NCBI RefSeq assembly: GCF_902806985.1
Contig: NZ_CADCXY010000002.1
Coordinates: 1 to 64,000, forward strand
Origin: Pseudidiomarina piscicola
GTDB taxonomy: Bacteria; Pseudomonadota; Gammaproteobacteria; Enterobacterales; Alteromonadaceae
Length of the DNA: 64,000 nucleotides
Direction of reading: 5' to 3'
The position numbers were made by a program, and so were the translations under genes. Under the pieces are notes generated by a model. The model ran no database searches. It had not been told where the DNA came from and saw only the letters and a list, made by a program, of their open reading frames with translations. Numbering within the stretch: position 1 is the first letter of the stretch; every line of letters starts with the position of its first letter. Of this stretch, positions 42,268-51,991 are shown piece after piece.

Positions 42268-43917
42268 TTAATCGTTATACCAGCGTTTCAACAGGTCGCT
42301 CGAGCGCTCGAGCTCTTGCTGCCAAGTGTCCACACCGACCACGACAGGGCGAATTAAAATCACCAGTTCTTTCTTTTGTTCCGAACGACGGGTGTTTTTG
42401 AACAAATTACCGAGTAGCGGAATATCGCCAAGTAGCGGAGCTTTTGATTCTTGATCGGTATAACTTGTTTGCATTAAGCCACCGAGTACCACTATTTCAC
42501 CATTACGCGCTCGTACGATGGTGTCGCTTTCACGAATGTTGCTTTGCGCCAGCGGTAGCACAAAAGACTCTTCGTTTAAGGTAACGGTTTTATTTTGTTC
42601 TGTGGTTTCAACAACGGAAGGATGGACATGCAAAATGACTTCGCCGTTGTCGCTAATTTGCGGTGTTATATCGAGTGAAATACCTGAAAAGAATGGCGTT
42701 AACTCAATATTAGGTGTCGATGTGGTTGCCGTGCCAGTCACGGTGGTGGTGGATACATCGGTGACGAAGTATTCGTCTTCGCCAATTTTAATCACTGCTT
42801 TTTGATTATTACTGGCACTGACACGTGGGTTCGATAGAACTTGCACGTTGCCCTGGTCTTGCAATAAGTTCAGTACGCCAGAGAAATCGCCGACATCTAA
42901 CGACATACCAAACACGCCATTACTGCCGCTTACACTGCCACCTGAGAAGCCGATACTGCCATTAGCATTGCCTAGGCTAAAGAGATCGCTCCAGTTAATG
43001 CCTTGCTGATAGTTATCGTTTAATGCGACCTCGACAATTCGTGCTTCAAGGATCACCTGGCGCTGCAAGCGCTGTTGTGCCGACGCCAAAAATTCTCGCG
43101 CAGCGCGCAGTTCACTAGGGAATGCGGTAACCGTGATCAAACCGGCTTGCGGTGATACCACGACCCTTCGCCCCTCGCCTTCACCTACCACGCCCTGCAC
43201 TATTTCTTTAAGATCGCCCCATAAATCGGTTTCCGATTGCGTGGAAATCGAAGAACCGTTGGTTTGCATGCCGCTATTAAGCCCGCTTGCACCACGATTC
43301 GATTGGTTCCCCTGGCCACCTAAGCCACCTTGATTGCCAAGCCCTGCATTATTTAGGTTACCCGCTCCACCGTACATACCATTTTGCTGGTCGTTGTCTT
43401 TGACACCGCCGGAGCTGACACTGGTTTGCGACAAGCCCATGCGTTGTAGCGCTAGGTAATCGAGGGCAATGGTTTCCGTACGAAGTCCGGCAGGGAAAAC
43501 TCGGATCATGCGGTTTTGGCGTTTAATGTCATAACCGTAGATATCGCTAATCACTTCGAGTGTTTCGCTTAACGTCACTTCTTTTAGACTGAGGGTAATA
43601 GTGCCACTCACCTGCGGGTGAACAACGATGTTATAGGGTGAATCTGCCGCCAAGCCAGCAAAAAAATCGGCGGCGTCAATACCATTGGCATTTACTGAGA
43701 AGCGCGGCTCGCTAAGTAATTGTTCGCTCGCTTGGTTCGCTTCCATTGCCGAAGGGCGCAAGTTTGCGCGCACCGAGTCTGGTAGCGGTGGTCGCTTTGA
43801 GTCTTGAGTCGTCGCACCTTGCTTTAACGCTTGGTGCGCCTCTACTGGTTTACGCTCGGGTTGATGCGCACACGCAGTGACGAGTAATGTCGCTGCAATT
43901 AGAATGGCTGTCCTCAT
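42268..43917 (-). CDS. mshL: MSHA outer-membrane secretin MshL
   Basis: The 549-residue lipoprotein secretin has a lipobox LVTAC with Cys16; Ala at the next position fits outer-membrane sorting. An N0/N1 region (about 70-145) and the C-terminal secretin domain (about 330-540, with VLGGLMQTSY) are clear. Residues 168-226 form a Gly/Asn/Gln-rich low-complexity insert. It provides the outer-membrane channel for the pilus and overlaps mshK by four bases. Confidence 0.94.
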   Translation of the reverse strand: MRTAILIAATLLVTACAHQPERKPVEAHQALKQGATTQDSKRPPLPDSVRANLRPSAMEANQASEQLLSEPRFSVNANGIDAADFFAGLAADSPYNIVVHPQVSGTITLSLKEVTLSETLEVISDIYGYDIKRQNRMIRVFPAGLRTETIALDYLALQRMGLSQTSVSSGGVKDNDQQNGMYGGAGNLNNAGLGNQGGLGGQGNQSNRGASGLNSGMQTNGSSISTQSETDLWGDLKEIVQGVVGEGEGRRVVVSPQAGLITVTAFPSELRAAREFLASAQQRLQRQVILEARIVEVALNDNYQQGINWSDLFSLGNANGSIGFSGGSVSGSNGVFGMSLDVGDFSGVLNLLQDQGNVQVLSNPRVSASNNQKAVIKIGEDEYFVTDVSTTTVTGTATTSTPNIELTPFFSGISLDITPQISDNGEVILHVHPSVVETTEQNKTVTLNEESFVLPLAQSNIRESDTIVRARNGEIVVLGGLMQTSYTDQESKAPLLGDIPLLGNLFKNTRRSEQKKELVILIRPVVVGVDTWQQELERSSDLLKRWYND

Positions 43918-44273
43918 TCGTTCTGTCCCCCTGCACCCGCCGTAGAATCGCTTAAAAAAGAACTCTGCGTATAAAGTGATAATTTAAATTCGTTGCCGGT
44001 ATTTGCATGACGAACCACGACATGGTCCATCTTAATGGTCGTTATGGTGTAAGGCGGAAGCCGTTCGCCTTCTATAACACGCTTACCGTTAATGTAAGCA
44101 ACCATTGTTGACGCCTGTTGCTGTATGGCGGTTAGCTTTAAGTCTGTACGCTGCACTTGGATGGATGATGGCTGCTGGCTTTGTGGCGGCGCCGTCGGGT
44201 CGTTAAGCTGCTGCGCCGACGCGGTGCCTACGGCCATACCAACTATGAGCAGCCAAATGTTAACTTGCCACAT
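43914..44273 (-). CDS. mshK: MSHA biogenesis protein MshK
   Basis: A 119-residue exported protein with a signal peptide (to about Ala-Ser-Ala-Gln at 18-21) and a short PilP/GspC-like beta domain, as expected for MshK. The ATG at 44273 has a GGAG site; an in-frame GTG two codons upstream is less likely. Low sequence conservation makes this mainly a positional call. Confidence 0.83.
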   Translation of the reverse strand: MWQVNIWLLIVGMAVGTASAQQLNDPTAPPQSQQPSSIQVQRTDLKLTAIQQQASTMVAYINGKRVIEGERLPPYTITTIKMDHVVVRHANTGNEFKLSLYTQSSFLSDSTAGAGGQNE

Positions 44274-44901
44274 AATCACGCTCCAGGCTCAGTGTATAAA
44301 TCTCCAACAGCACCTCGGCTTCTGGGTGAGCACTCACTTCATAGTCCATCCGCTGCCAATAAAACGACCAAGGCAAATGTTCTAAGCGTTCAAAATAATT
44401 ATGTATCTCGTTATAACTACCACGAACGACTAACTGCAGGCGATGCTTATAAATCGCTCCTGCGGTGGCCTCACCGTCGCCGTACACGCGCTCGGCGGGT
44501 AAGGCTTGTGCCGACTGCACCTCGAGCGCACTGGCATGACCAAGGAGTGCTTTTAGTAATTCGCGGTTATCTGCTGCGCTGACATAGTTGGTTTCAGACT
44601 GTAACCGTTGATTTAGCTCACCTAAGCGCTCGCGCAAGTCAGCCAACTTATTGCGCAGCGGCGCTTTAGGATCACCAGCTAGTCGTAAGTCTACGGCTTC
44701 AATTTGTTGCTGCAAAAGCGCCACGCGCGACTGCTGTTGAGTGAGTTGTGTTTGTTCTGTTTTATACGTCTGCCAACTCGGTAGCAACACGACCCACACG
44801 CCGAGGTAAAGTATAAATATTAAGGTTAAGACCACCCAAAATTTACGCCGACCCATAGGCATTTCGTTGAAGCGAAGTTGTAGTTGCTGCCACTGTTTCA
44901 T
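44260..44901 (-). CDS. mshJ: MSHA biogenesis protein MshJ (PilO-like)
   Basis: The 213-residue protein has a short cytoplasmic start, one membrane helix (about 23-42), a coiled coil (about 50-105) and a ferredoxin-like periplasmic domain, the plan of PilO/GspM proteins. It forms part of the inner-membrane alignment complex with MshI and the PilN-like protein. Confidence 0.86.
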   Translation of the reverse strand: MKQWQQLQLRFNEMPMGRRKFWVVLTLIFILYLGVWVVLLPSWQTYKTEQTQLTQQQSRVALLQQQIEAVDLRLAGDPKAPLRNKLADLRERLGELNQRLQSETNYVSAADNRELLKALLGHASALEVQSAQALPAERVYGDGEATAGAIYKHRLQLVVRGSYNEIHNYFERLEHLPWSFYWQRMDYEVSAHPEAEVLLEIYTLSLERDYVAS

Positions 44902-45521
44902 TGGTACCCGCCCCCAGCACTTACGTTCGAGGTGCTGCTGTGGTGTAGATGGCCAACCGTAAAGTACAGCCCTCGTGCGCCTTCATCACGCAACTCGAAA
45001 ACCCCAAAGGGTCTATCTTTGAGTGTTTGATAACGGCTGAAGTCGGCTAGCCATGCAGGCAGCAACTGTGGCTTTAAGGTTTGCCCTTTTAGGGTAAGGG
45101 CATCATTTTCAATAACTATACGGTGTAACCAAATGTCCGCCTTGTCGGCCGCGGAAAGATCAACCAACAACTGAGAAAAGTCCACGCTATTGCGCCCAGT
45201 TAAGGTTTTCATTTGTCCCCATAAGCGTTGGCGTAGCATAAGTTGCTGCTGTAAGGTGTCGAGCTCTTCGTTGAGCGTGCTATCGTTTAAAGCTTGCTGC
45301 AAGAGCGTTTGTCGTTGGCGTAATTGATTTTCTAATTGATTCGCCTGTTCAACGCTCGCGACAAAATCATCTTTTTGCTGCCCGGAAATCAGTGTCAAAG
45401 CCAAGGATGCAAGCAGCACGATCAGTAATAGTGAGCCGGCAATACTGGCAAAAAATCTTAAGGTAAGTTTGTCGGTACTTGGCTTTAGCTCGTCGAGATA
45501 GAGGTTGGCAAATTTTTTCAT
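44898..45521 (-). CDS. PilN-like MSHA alignment protein (MshI2 type)
   Basis: The 207-residue protein has a membrane helix (about 24-47), a Gln/Leu-rich coiled coil (about 60-105) and a periplasmic domain, matching PilN. In some relatives the equivalent gene is called mshI2. It overlaps mshI and mshJ by four bases each, so subunit synthesis is probably coupled. Confidence 0.83.
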   Translation of the reverse strand: MKKFANLYLDELKPSTDKLTLRFFASIAGSLLLIVLLASLALTLISGQQKDDFVASVEQANQLENQLRQRQTLLQQALNDSTLNEELDTLQQQLMLRQRLWGQMKTLTGRNSVDFSQLLVDLSAADKADIWLHRIVIENDALTLKGQTLKPQLLPAWLADFSRYQTLKDRPFGVFELRDEGARGLYFTVGHLHHSSTSNVSAGGGYQ

Positions 45522-46501
45522 TCACTGTCCTCCGTAACTTTGAGCGTTAGTAAGGCACCGCCTAAGGCGGCGAAGTCGCTGTAATCGCCCGCGCCAAGCT
45601 CTTGTGCCCACGCCGGATAGGTTGCCCAGGAGGCATCAAGGCCTAAATCTTCATGCAGCTTTGCCAACACGTCATCATGTTTAACCAACGCCATTGCCAA
45701 CACCACACCGGTCACGGGGCGCTGCCGTAGTTGCCGCTCGAAGTAGTCCGCTGAGCGTTGTATTTCAACACTCAAAGGCTGAAGCCCACCCATGCGCACC
45801 TCTTCTAGACTAAGTTCACTCATTTTTTCGAGGGAGCGCACCGAACGGTTTACCTGCAGACTTCCTTCGCGGTAGACCTGCAACATGGCAGCCTGAAGCT
45901 GTTGCTGATACACCACCACGGTTGGGTCTGGCAGCTCTTTAAACATTTCGGCAATGGCTTGTTCCTCAGCGAAAACTGCGCTGACGGTATCAGAAATATC
46001 GTGGATGGCTTTTAGTGTCTGCTCGAGAAAGCTTTTACGGGCGGCGATGGCCGTTATTTTATCTTGCCCTGGCAATTGCACCGGGGGTTCGTAGTAATCG
46101 GCAATACAATCTTCAGGCTCATACTCAATTAAATCACGAAGGTTGTAGCGCAGGCTTGAGCCGATTTCTTCCTCAGGAAGGTTTGGCCGGTCAAGGGCGA
46201 CACTTTGATAAAGGCCTTCGCCTAGCACTAAGGCGACCCTTGGGTGATTTCGACAATAGCGTGAATACTGTTGTGCCAACTGCAAAATGGCTGCAGCAAA
46301 ATCATTGTTTTCAACGGCGCACTCGTCAGAGATAACGAGACTCGGTTCGGCGTCATCATGAGGCTCAACCACAACCAAGTGCACCGCACTTTTGCGTAAT
46401 GCAAAAGTCACGAGAAACGGGTTTGATTTGCGCGCACGTAAAAATTTAAGCAATTCTCTGTCCCTGATTATTTTATAATTTTTATTAAAGTCTAAGGGCA
46501 T
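45518..46501 (-). CDS. mshI: MSHA biogenesis protein MshI (PilM-like)
   Basis: The 327-residue cytoplasmic protein resembles the actin-like PilM/MshI family that docks to PilN at the inner membrane. It has no signal peptide. It is the first gene of the msh minus-strand operon; its AT-rich upstream region (46502-46580) holds the pyrC terminator and must contain the operon promoter, which I could not place with confidence. Confidence 0.85.
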   Translation of the reverse strand: MPLDFNKNYKIIRDRELLKFLRARKSNPFLVTFALRKSAVHLVVVEPHDDAEPSLVISDECAVENNDFAAAILQLAQQYSRYCRNHPRVALVLGEGLYQSVALDRPNLPEEEIGSSLRYNLRDLIEYEPEDCIADYYEPPVQLPGQDKITAIAARKSFLEQTLKAIHDISDTVSAVFAEEQAIAEMFKELPDPTVVVYQQQLQAAMLQVYREGSLQVNRSVRSLEKMSELSLEEVRMGGLQPLSVEIQRSADYFERQLRQRPVTGVVLAMALVKHDDVLAKLHEDLGLDASWATYPAWAQELGAGDYSDFAALGGALLTLKVTEDSE

Positions 46502-46532
46502 TTAGTTAACGTAAGTTTGACACTTTTACGCT

Positions 46533-46564
46533 GAAAAACAAGCACTGCTATATGTAGTGTTGTA
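46533..46564 (-). terminator. Rho-independent terminator after pyrC
   Basis: On the minus strand ACAACACTAC (from 46563) pairs with GCAGTGCTTGT (to 46538), with a one-base bulge and one non-Watson-Crick pair, around the loop ATATA, then a run of five T. It lies 17 bases after the pyrC stop and isolates pyrC from the msh operon. Confidence 0.7.
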
Positions 46565-46580
46565 ATGTTTTATTTTTGTA

Positions 46581-47615
46581 TTAGTCGACAATTTGCCATT
46601 TCAGCTTTTCATTTGCCCAATACGGCACCATTGGCCCCACGGCCGTTTCAACGGTACTGGGTACCTGCCACTCAGTCGCTTTTAGGGTTACTCGTTCTTG
46701 CGCCCGTGGATACCCGTAAAAATCCGCACCAAAGTGACTCGCGAAATCCGTTAGTTTATCTAAGGCTTGCATGCGATCGAAAAACTCGGCGTACAACGGC
46801 AATGCCGCGGGGGCAGAATAACAACCCGCACAGCCGCAAGCTGCTTCTTTCTTCGATTGCGCGTGGGGCGCAGAGTCGGTTCCTAAGAAGAACTTTGGGC
46901 TGCCTGATACGGCTGCTTGTTGCAAGCGCAACTGGTGCTCGCGACGCTTTAAAATCGGTAAACAGTAATTGTGCGGTCGTACGCCGCCCACCAAAAGGTC
47001 GTTACGGTTCATCAACAAATGCTGCGGCGTAATAGTGGCTGCCACGCTAGGCCCCATACTCTCGACAAAGTCGACGGCATCACCGGTGGTAATATGCTCA
47101 AGAACTAATTTTAGTTTGGGGTGACGCGCCAGCAACGGACGTAACTTGGTGTCAATAAACACCTTTTCACGATCAAAAATGTCAATATCTGCAGCCGTTA
47201 CTTCGCCGTGAACGAGCAGCGGAACTTGATGCTTCGCCATCGCTGCGAATACGTCATCCAGTGCTTCAATGTCGGTCACCCCTGCATCTGAGTTCGTCGT
47301 TGCCCCCGATGGATACAGTTTAAACCCAATAATGGTATCGTCCGCCGCCGCTTGCTCAATCATCTCTACAGTGGTTTGTTGAGTCAGATAGAGTGCCATC
47401 AACGGTTCGAACTCAGTGTTTTTAGGAATCTCGGCTAAAATACGTTGGCGATAGTCGTGCGCTTGCGCAGTTGTGGTTACCGGCGGTACCAAATTCGGCA
47501 TAATCACAGCGCGACCAAATACTTTTGCGGTGGCCGGAACGGTGGTGGCCAGAAGCTCACCATCTCGAAGGTGTAAGTGCCAATCGTCTGGGCGCGGAAG
47601 AGAAAACTGCTGCAT
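46581..47615 (-). CDS. pyrC: Dihydroorotase PyrC
   Basis: PyrC closes carbamoyl aspartate to dihydroorotate, the third step of pyrimidine synthesis. The 344-residue class II enzyme has His13 and His15 in DWHLHLRDG, the carboxylated Lys99 in GFKLYPSGAT, and a Cys-rich loop ACGCAGC near 270. All metal ligands appear intact. It is a single gene between the diguanylate cyclase and the msh operon. Confidence 0.97.
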   Translation of the reverse strand: MQQFSLPRPDDWHLHLRDGELLATTVPATAKVFGRAVIMPNLVPPVTTTAQAHDYRQRILAEIPKNTEFEPLMALYLTQQTTVEMIEQAAADDTIIGFKLYPSGATTNSDAGVTDIEALDDVFAAMAKHQVPLLVHGEVTAADIDIFDREKVFIDTKLRPLLARHPKLKLVLEHITTGDAVDFVESMGPSVAATITPQHLLMNRNDLLVGGVRPHNYCLPILKRREHQLRLQQAAVSGSPKFFLGTDSAPHAQSKKEAACGCAGCYSAPAALPLYAEFFDRMQALDKLTDFASHFGADFYGYPRAQERVTLKATEWQVPSTVETAVGPMVPYWANEKLKWQIVD

Positions 47616-47640
47616 GACTACCTCTTATTCAACATTCATG

Positions 47641-50001
47641 TTAGTTCAACTTAGTATAACCGCTCTCGTTTTCAGATACAGCTACACATTGGTTACGCCC
47701 TTGCTCTTTGGCTTGATAAAGCGCTTCGTCGGCTCGAGCCATCCACTGATCCAGTTTATTATCCGATTGCCGTAACTGTGCCATACCGGCACTTATGGTC
47801 ACAGCTATCTCTTCACCCTCGACACTCACCGGTTCTGCCGCGATAGCCTTACGCACCCGCTCTAACGCTTGGATCGCATCGTCCACCGCGGTGTGGGCAA
47901 ATAATATGGCAAACTCCTCACCACCTAAGCGGCCAAATAAGTCCATGTCACGTAACTGAGCTTGGGTGCGTCGACAAAACTCTCGCAAAACATCGTCGCC
48001 TGCGCCATGACCAAAAGTGTCATTCACCTGTTTGAAGTGATCAAGATCAATAATTGCGATGGTCATCGGTACTTGGTACCGCATAAATTCATCGAAACGT
48101 TGCTGGGCGGCCTCCCAGAACACTCGGCGGTTGGCCAACCCAGTCAGTTCGTCGGTGGTTGCGAGTTTGCGCAGTGTTTCAACGGCTTGTTGGCGCTCTT
48201 CGTCCATGCGACGCATATGCATAAGCGTACCAAACGTATCTAACATAGGCCGAAGCAACCCCAAGTAGCGCTGACTGAAGCCGCCATCGGCATTCGCTAA
48301 AATCATTAACCCAACCACCTCGCGGCGAAAGTAAAGGGGCATAATTAACGCGTTATTCAGCGGTGGCAGCGTAAGCGGAGCCAGCGATAAGTCCTCTGGC
48401 TTTAGGCGCTGGTGATGAAACTTTGGCTCTCCGGCGGTCAACACCGATTGCAAAAGCTGGCCTTTGGCTTCAACTTCCAGCCGCTGTTGACCAAGGCGTT
48501 TGACCGATTCACTTTCGTGTTGTGCGGTACCTAAGCGAATGCCATGCACCCGCAATAGATTACGGTGCTGCGATTGAGCAGGAAGTTCGCCCACGAAGCC
48601 GACATGGCTCGCGGTCATCGCCATGAGCTTCGGCAAGGCATGGTCGCACACCTCAGTGAAGCTCTTACTCAACATGAAACTGTGTTGCACATGAGACACT
48701 AATTCAAGCAGCTCGGTTTGCTGCGCCAATAGTTTTTCATCGGCCACTTGCCGTGAAATATCATGGTGCACACCTGCTATTTTGGTGGCCTGACCCATTT
48801 CATCGCGCGCGATGATACGGCCAACACTGTGCAACCATACGTAATGTCCGTGTTTGTGCTTCACCCGAAAGCGCACATCAAAGCGCTTGGTATGCCCTGT
48901 GGCGTGCTCTCGCATACGCTGCTGCACGTAGGAAAGGTCTTCGGCAGGTATCACTTCACGCCAGTTTAACTGCTGCTCTTCATCGGCACTGTAACCTGCG
49001 ATTAACGACCATGGATGGCTTACGTGCAACTCATCAGCAAGCATGTCCCACGACCATGTGAAGAACTCTCCAGCCGCGAGCGCTAACTCAAAATTTTGAT
49101 TAGCTTCGCGTAGCGCCATCTCCATGCGCTTGCCTTTACTGTCATTTAATAAATAACCACGTACTCGGACTATGTTTCCTGCGCTGTCGCGATCAGCGCG
49201 AGCGTAGTGCTGAATCCACTGCGCATCTGCATCACTTTGCCCTGGCTGGATGACGCGATAGTCCATCTCTAACACCTCTTGCTTACCGTCCAATACGTTT
49301 TGCATGCGCTGCAACAACTCATCACGCTCTTCGGGATGCACAATTGACTCGAAGTGGGTGTCTTCACGCAATAAGTAATCGCTTGAATAACCTAGCACCC
49401 GTGCGGCATTTTCCGCCACATAACTCAGGTGCACATGAGGTTCAACACGCCAAACCACGGCGCAAACAGGGCCATGGGCTAAGACGTCCCGCTCGGCTTG
49501 ATAGTTGTCGATAGCATAACGGTCGGCAATAGTTTCCGATAACCAGTGGGCAAGGGTTTCAAGATAACGTAGTTGGGTATTAGAGAATTTGTTCGGGTGC
49601 TGAGAGATCACACACAGCGTTCCTAGGTGGTGATCGTCAAATAACGTAATCGGCGCGCCTGCATAAGAGCGAATACCACCTTCGGATACAACATGGGGGT
49701 TGCTAGAGAATCGCACATCTTCGAGCGCATTATCGATATGCATGGTGTCGCCACTCGCCACAACATGCGTACAAAACGATTCTTCACGCGGCGTCTCTGC
49801 AACATCGAACCCGACTTTTGCCTTAAACCACTGACGTTCTTTATCAATCAGCGAGATCACGGCAACGTCTGCATCCAAAAGCTCTTTCACCAACCCGGTA
49901 ATTCGATCAAACAATGGGTCAGCTTGAGTGTCTAGAAGGTCGAGTTCATACAAAAGTTGTAGGCGAGCGCTTTCATTTTCTGGCACTGGCACGGAACTCA
50001 T
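47641..50001 (-). CDS. Soluble diguanylate cyclase with GAF-PAS-PAS-GAF-GGDEF layout
   Basis: The 786-residue cytoplasmic protein has a GAF domain (about 14-160), two PAS domains (about 175-290 and 300-418), a second GAF-like domain (about 430-595) and a GGDEF domain (610-780) with intact GGEEF at 693-697 and the inhibitory RxxD site RDMD at 684-687, five residues upstream. There are no membrane helices and no EAL domain, so it should make c-di-GMP in response to small-molecule or redox signals. The ATG at 50001 has a near-perfect AGGAGGT site. It lies a single gene away from the MSHA operon. Confidence 0.9.
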   Translation of the reverse strand: MSSVPVPENESARLQLLYELDLLDTQADPLFDRITGLVKELLDADVAVISLIDKERQWFKAKVGFDVAETPREESFCTHVVASGDTMHIDNALEDVRFSSNPHVVSEGGIRSYAGAPITLFDDHHLGTLCVISQHPNKFSNTQLRYLETLAHWLSETIADRYAIDNYQAERDVLAHGPVCAVVWRVEPHVHLSYVAENAARVLGYSSDYLLREDTHFESIVHPEERDELLQRMQNVLDGKQEVLEMDYRVIQPGQSDADAQWIQHYARADRDSAGNIVRVRGYLLNDSKGKRMEMALREANQNFELALAAGEFFTWSWDMLADELHVSHPWSLIAGYSADEEQQLNWREVIPAEDLSYVQQRMREHATGHTKRFDVRFRVKHKHGHYVWLHSVGRIIARDEMGQATKIAGVHHDISRQVADEKLLAQQTELLELVSHVQHSFMLSKSFTEVCDHALPKLMAMTASHVGFVGELPAQSQHRNLLRVHGIRLGTAQHESESVKRLGQQRLEVEAKGQLLQSVLTAGEPKFHHQRLKPEDLSLAPLTLPPLNNALIMPLYFRREVVGLMILANADGGFSQRYLGLLRPMLDTFGTLMHMRRMDEERQQAVETLRKLATTDELTGLANRRVFWEAAQQRFDEFMRYQVPMTIAIIDLDHFKQVNDTFGHGAGDDVLREFCRRTQAQLRDMDLFGRLGGEEFAILFAHTAVDDAIQALERVRKAIAAEPVSVEGEEIAVTISAGMAQLRQSDNKLDQWMARADEALYQAKEQGRNQCVAVSENESGYTKLN

Positions 50002-50056
50002 AATACCTCCTGAGTTTGACTTACCTCTTAAGCATAGCAGACGACAGCACAAACAA

Positions 50057-50650
50057 TTAATTTTGTACTTTTAACAGCCCTAGTTTTTCCTTCCAGTGTC
50101 TACGGCAGCATGAGATATAACGATCATTTCCACCTATGGCGATCTGCTCGCCGACTTTCACCGCATCACCTTTTTCATCAATACGTAGGTTCATGGTTGC
50201 TTTGCGGCCACAAAAACAAATGGTTTTCATTTCGTTGACTTTATCCGCCACCGCTAACAACACGGCACTGCCGGGAAACGCCTGACCAAAGGCATCGGTA
50301 CGAATGCCGTAACACATCACCGGTATACCTACGCGGTCAACCACGTCGGTCAACTGCCACACTTGCGACTCGGTAAGAAACTGAGCTTCATCAATCAGCA
50401 CGCAGTCAATTTGTTGTTGTGCATGACGGGCTTCAATTAACGCCGCAAGATCAGTGCTGCTGGTAAAAGCAAGGGCGCCACGGTCGATACCCAAACGCGA
50501 TGCGATACGCCCCTTACCCGCGCGGTCGTCAATAGCTGGTGTCAACAATAGCACGCGCTGATCACGCTCTTCATAGTTATGCGCGACTTGCAGTAACGAG
50601 GTGCTTTTACCTGCATTCATTGCCGAATAGCTGTAATAAAGTGATGCCAT
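50057..50650 (-). CDS. tdk: Thymidine kinase
   Basis: The 197-residue type II thymidine kinase has the P-loop SAMNAGKST (8-16), the DEAQF motif and two Cys-containing zinc pairs (CFCG and the CC near the C-terminus). It phosphorylates thymidine in the salvage pathway. The ATG at 50650 (MASLYYSYSAM) is the family start; the longer upstream frame runs into the add promoter region. Confidence 0.96.
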   Translation of the reverse strand: MASLYYSYSAMNAGKSTSLLQVAHNYEERDQRVLLLTPAIDDRAGKGRIASRLGIDRGALAFTSSTDLAALIEARHAQQQIDCVLIDEAQFLTESQVWQLTDVVDRVGIPVMCYGIRTDAFGQAFPGSAVLLAVADKVNEMKTICFCGRKATMNLRIDEKGDAVKVGEQIAIGGNDRYISCCRRHWKEKLGLLKVQN

Positions 50651-50761
50651 AAATAAGTTTTCGCTCGGTCTATCTACATGCTTCCGATTTATACTGAGTT
50701 TAAGCGCTGAATGCAAAGCCGAAATTTGCTATTCTATGACAAATTAATAGGAGGAATTACG

Positions 50762-51991
50762 ATGACCCAACGCTATAGCCATGAGTTTTTGAAAGCCATC
50801 CCAAAAGCTGATTTACATCTACATTTAGACGGCAGCCTGCGCCCAGATGGTTTAATTGAAATGGCAAAGCGTAGTGGTATCGAGCTTCCTTCTTATACGG
50901 TCGATGGTCTTTACGATCTGGTATTTAAAGAAAGTTACAATGACCTTGGCGAATACCTAAATGGCTTTCAGTATACCTGCGCGGTGCTGCGCGATATGGA
51001 AAACCTAGAGCAAGCAGCGTACGAGCTGGCAATGGATAACCTAGCTGAAGGGGTTATTTATATTGAGGTTCGCTTTGCCCCACAATTGATGATGGACCCG
51101 AGCCGTGGCATCGACTTTGACCGTGTCATGCACACCACCAATGCTGGCCTGCAACGCGCCAAAGCTGAATACAATAGCCAAGCAGACGTACAAAGCGGAG
51201 CTAAACCACCTTTTGATTACGGCATTATTAACTGCGCCATGCGGATGTTCGGCAATAAGGGCTTTTCGCCTTACTACACTCAGTTGTTCCAAACCTTGCG
51301 CGACCATAAGCCTAAACAGGTTATCAAAATTGCGGCAATGGAAATGATTCGAGCAAGTATCCGTTTACGTGACGAAGAAGGTTTGCCAATTGTTGGGCTC
51401 GATATCGCAGGTCAAGAGATGGGGTATCCAGCCCATGAGTTCAAAGAAGTTTATGAGTATGCCCACCAAAACTTCCTCTTAAAAACCGTTCATGCCGGTG
51501 AAGCCTATGGTGCTGAAAGTATTTTTGAAGCCTTGACCCAATGCTATGCCGACCGTTTAGGGCACGGCTACTCGCTGTTCTCACCTGAAATGATTCAAGA
51601 CCCGAGTATCGAAAATAAACAAAGCTATGCCAGCCAACTGGCGTCGTTTATCGCCGACCGTCGCATCGCCGTTGAAGTCTGTATTACCAGTAACCTGCAG
51701 ACAAACCCGACGATTGGTGATGTCAGCAACCATAACTTTAAGCACATGTTTGACCATCGCCTGGCCACCATCATTTGTACCGATAACCGACTGGTTTCCC
51801 GTACCACGGTGACACGCGAATACGAACTTGCACAACAAGTCGCCGATATACCGCTCAAACGCTTAAAAGATATGGTCGCTTACGGCTTCAAAAAGAACTT
51901 CTTCCCACAAGACTACTTAGCTAAACGCGCTTATGCGAAGCAGGCACTACAGTACTTCGACAAAGTGGCGGCAGAGCATAACGTTAGCTAA
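50762..51991 (+). CDS. add: Adenosine deaminase family protein, long form
   Basis: The 409-residue amidohydrolase shows the zinc ligands His19 and His21 in HLHLDGSL, VHAGEAYG and RLGHGYS, and the final metal Asp in CTDNRLVS. The last motif has Asp-Asn where E. coli adenosine deaminase has Asp-Asp. It is about 75 residues longer than the E. coli enzyme, with an insertion near residues 135-170. Adenosine or deoxyadenosine is the most likely substrate. A strong AGGAGG site fixes the start at 50762. It is divergent from tdk and converges on the phosphodiesterase gene with overlapping stop codons. Confidence 0.85.
   Translation: MTQRYSHEFLKAIPKADLHLHLDGSLRPDGLIEMAKRSGIELPSYTVDGLYDLVFKESYNDLGEYLNGFQYTCAVLRDMENLEQAAYELAMDNLAEGVIYIEVRFAPQLMMDPSRGIDFDRVMHTTNAGLQRAKAEYNSQADVQSGAKPPFDYGIINCAMRMFGNKGFSPYYTQLFQTLRDHKPKQVIKIAAMEMIRASIRLRDEEGLPIVGLDIAGQEMGYPAHEFKEVYEYAHQNFLLKTVHAGEAYGAESIFEALTQCYADRLGHGYSLFSPEMIQDPSIENKQSYASQLASFIADRRIAVEVCITSNLQTNPTIGDVSNHNFKHMFDHRLATIICTDNRLVSRTTVTREYELAQQVADIPLKRLKDMVAYGFKKNFFPQDYLAKRAYAKQALQYFDKVAAEHNVS

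Noticed and set aside
46502-46580. The inverted repeat as an operator for the msh operon
   Set aside because: Read on the minus strand it is followed by a T-run and lies directly behind pyrC, so a terminator explains it better.
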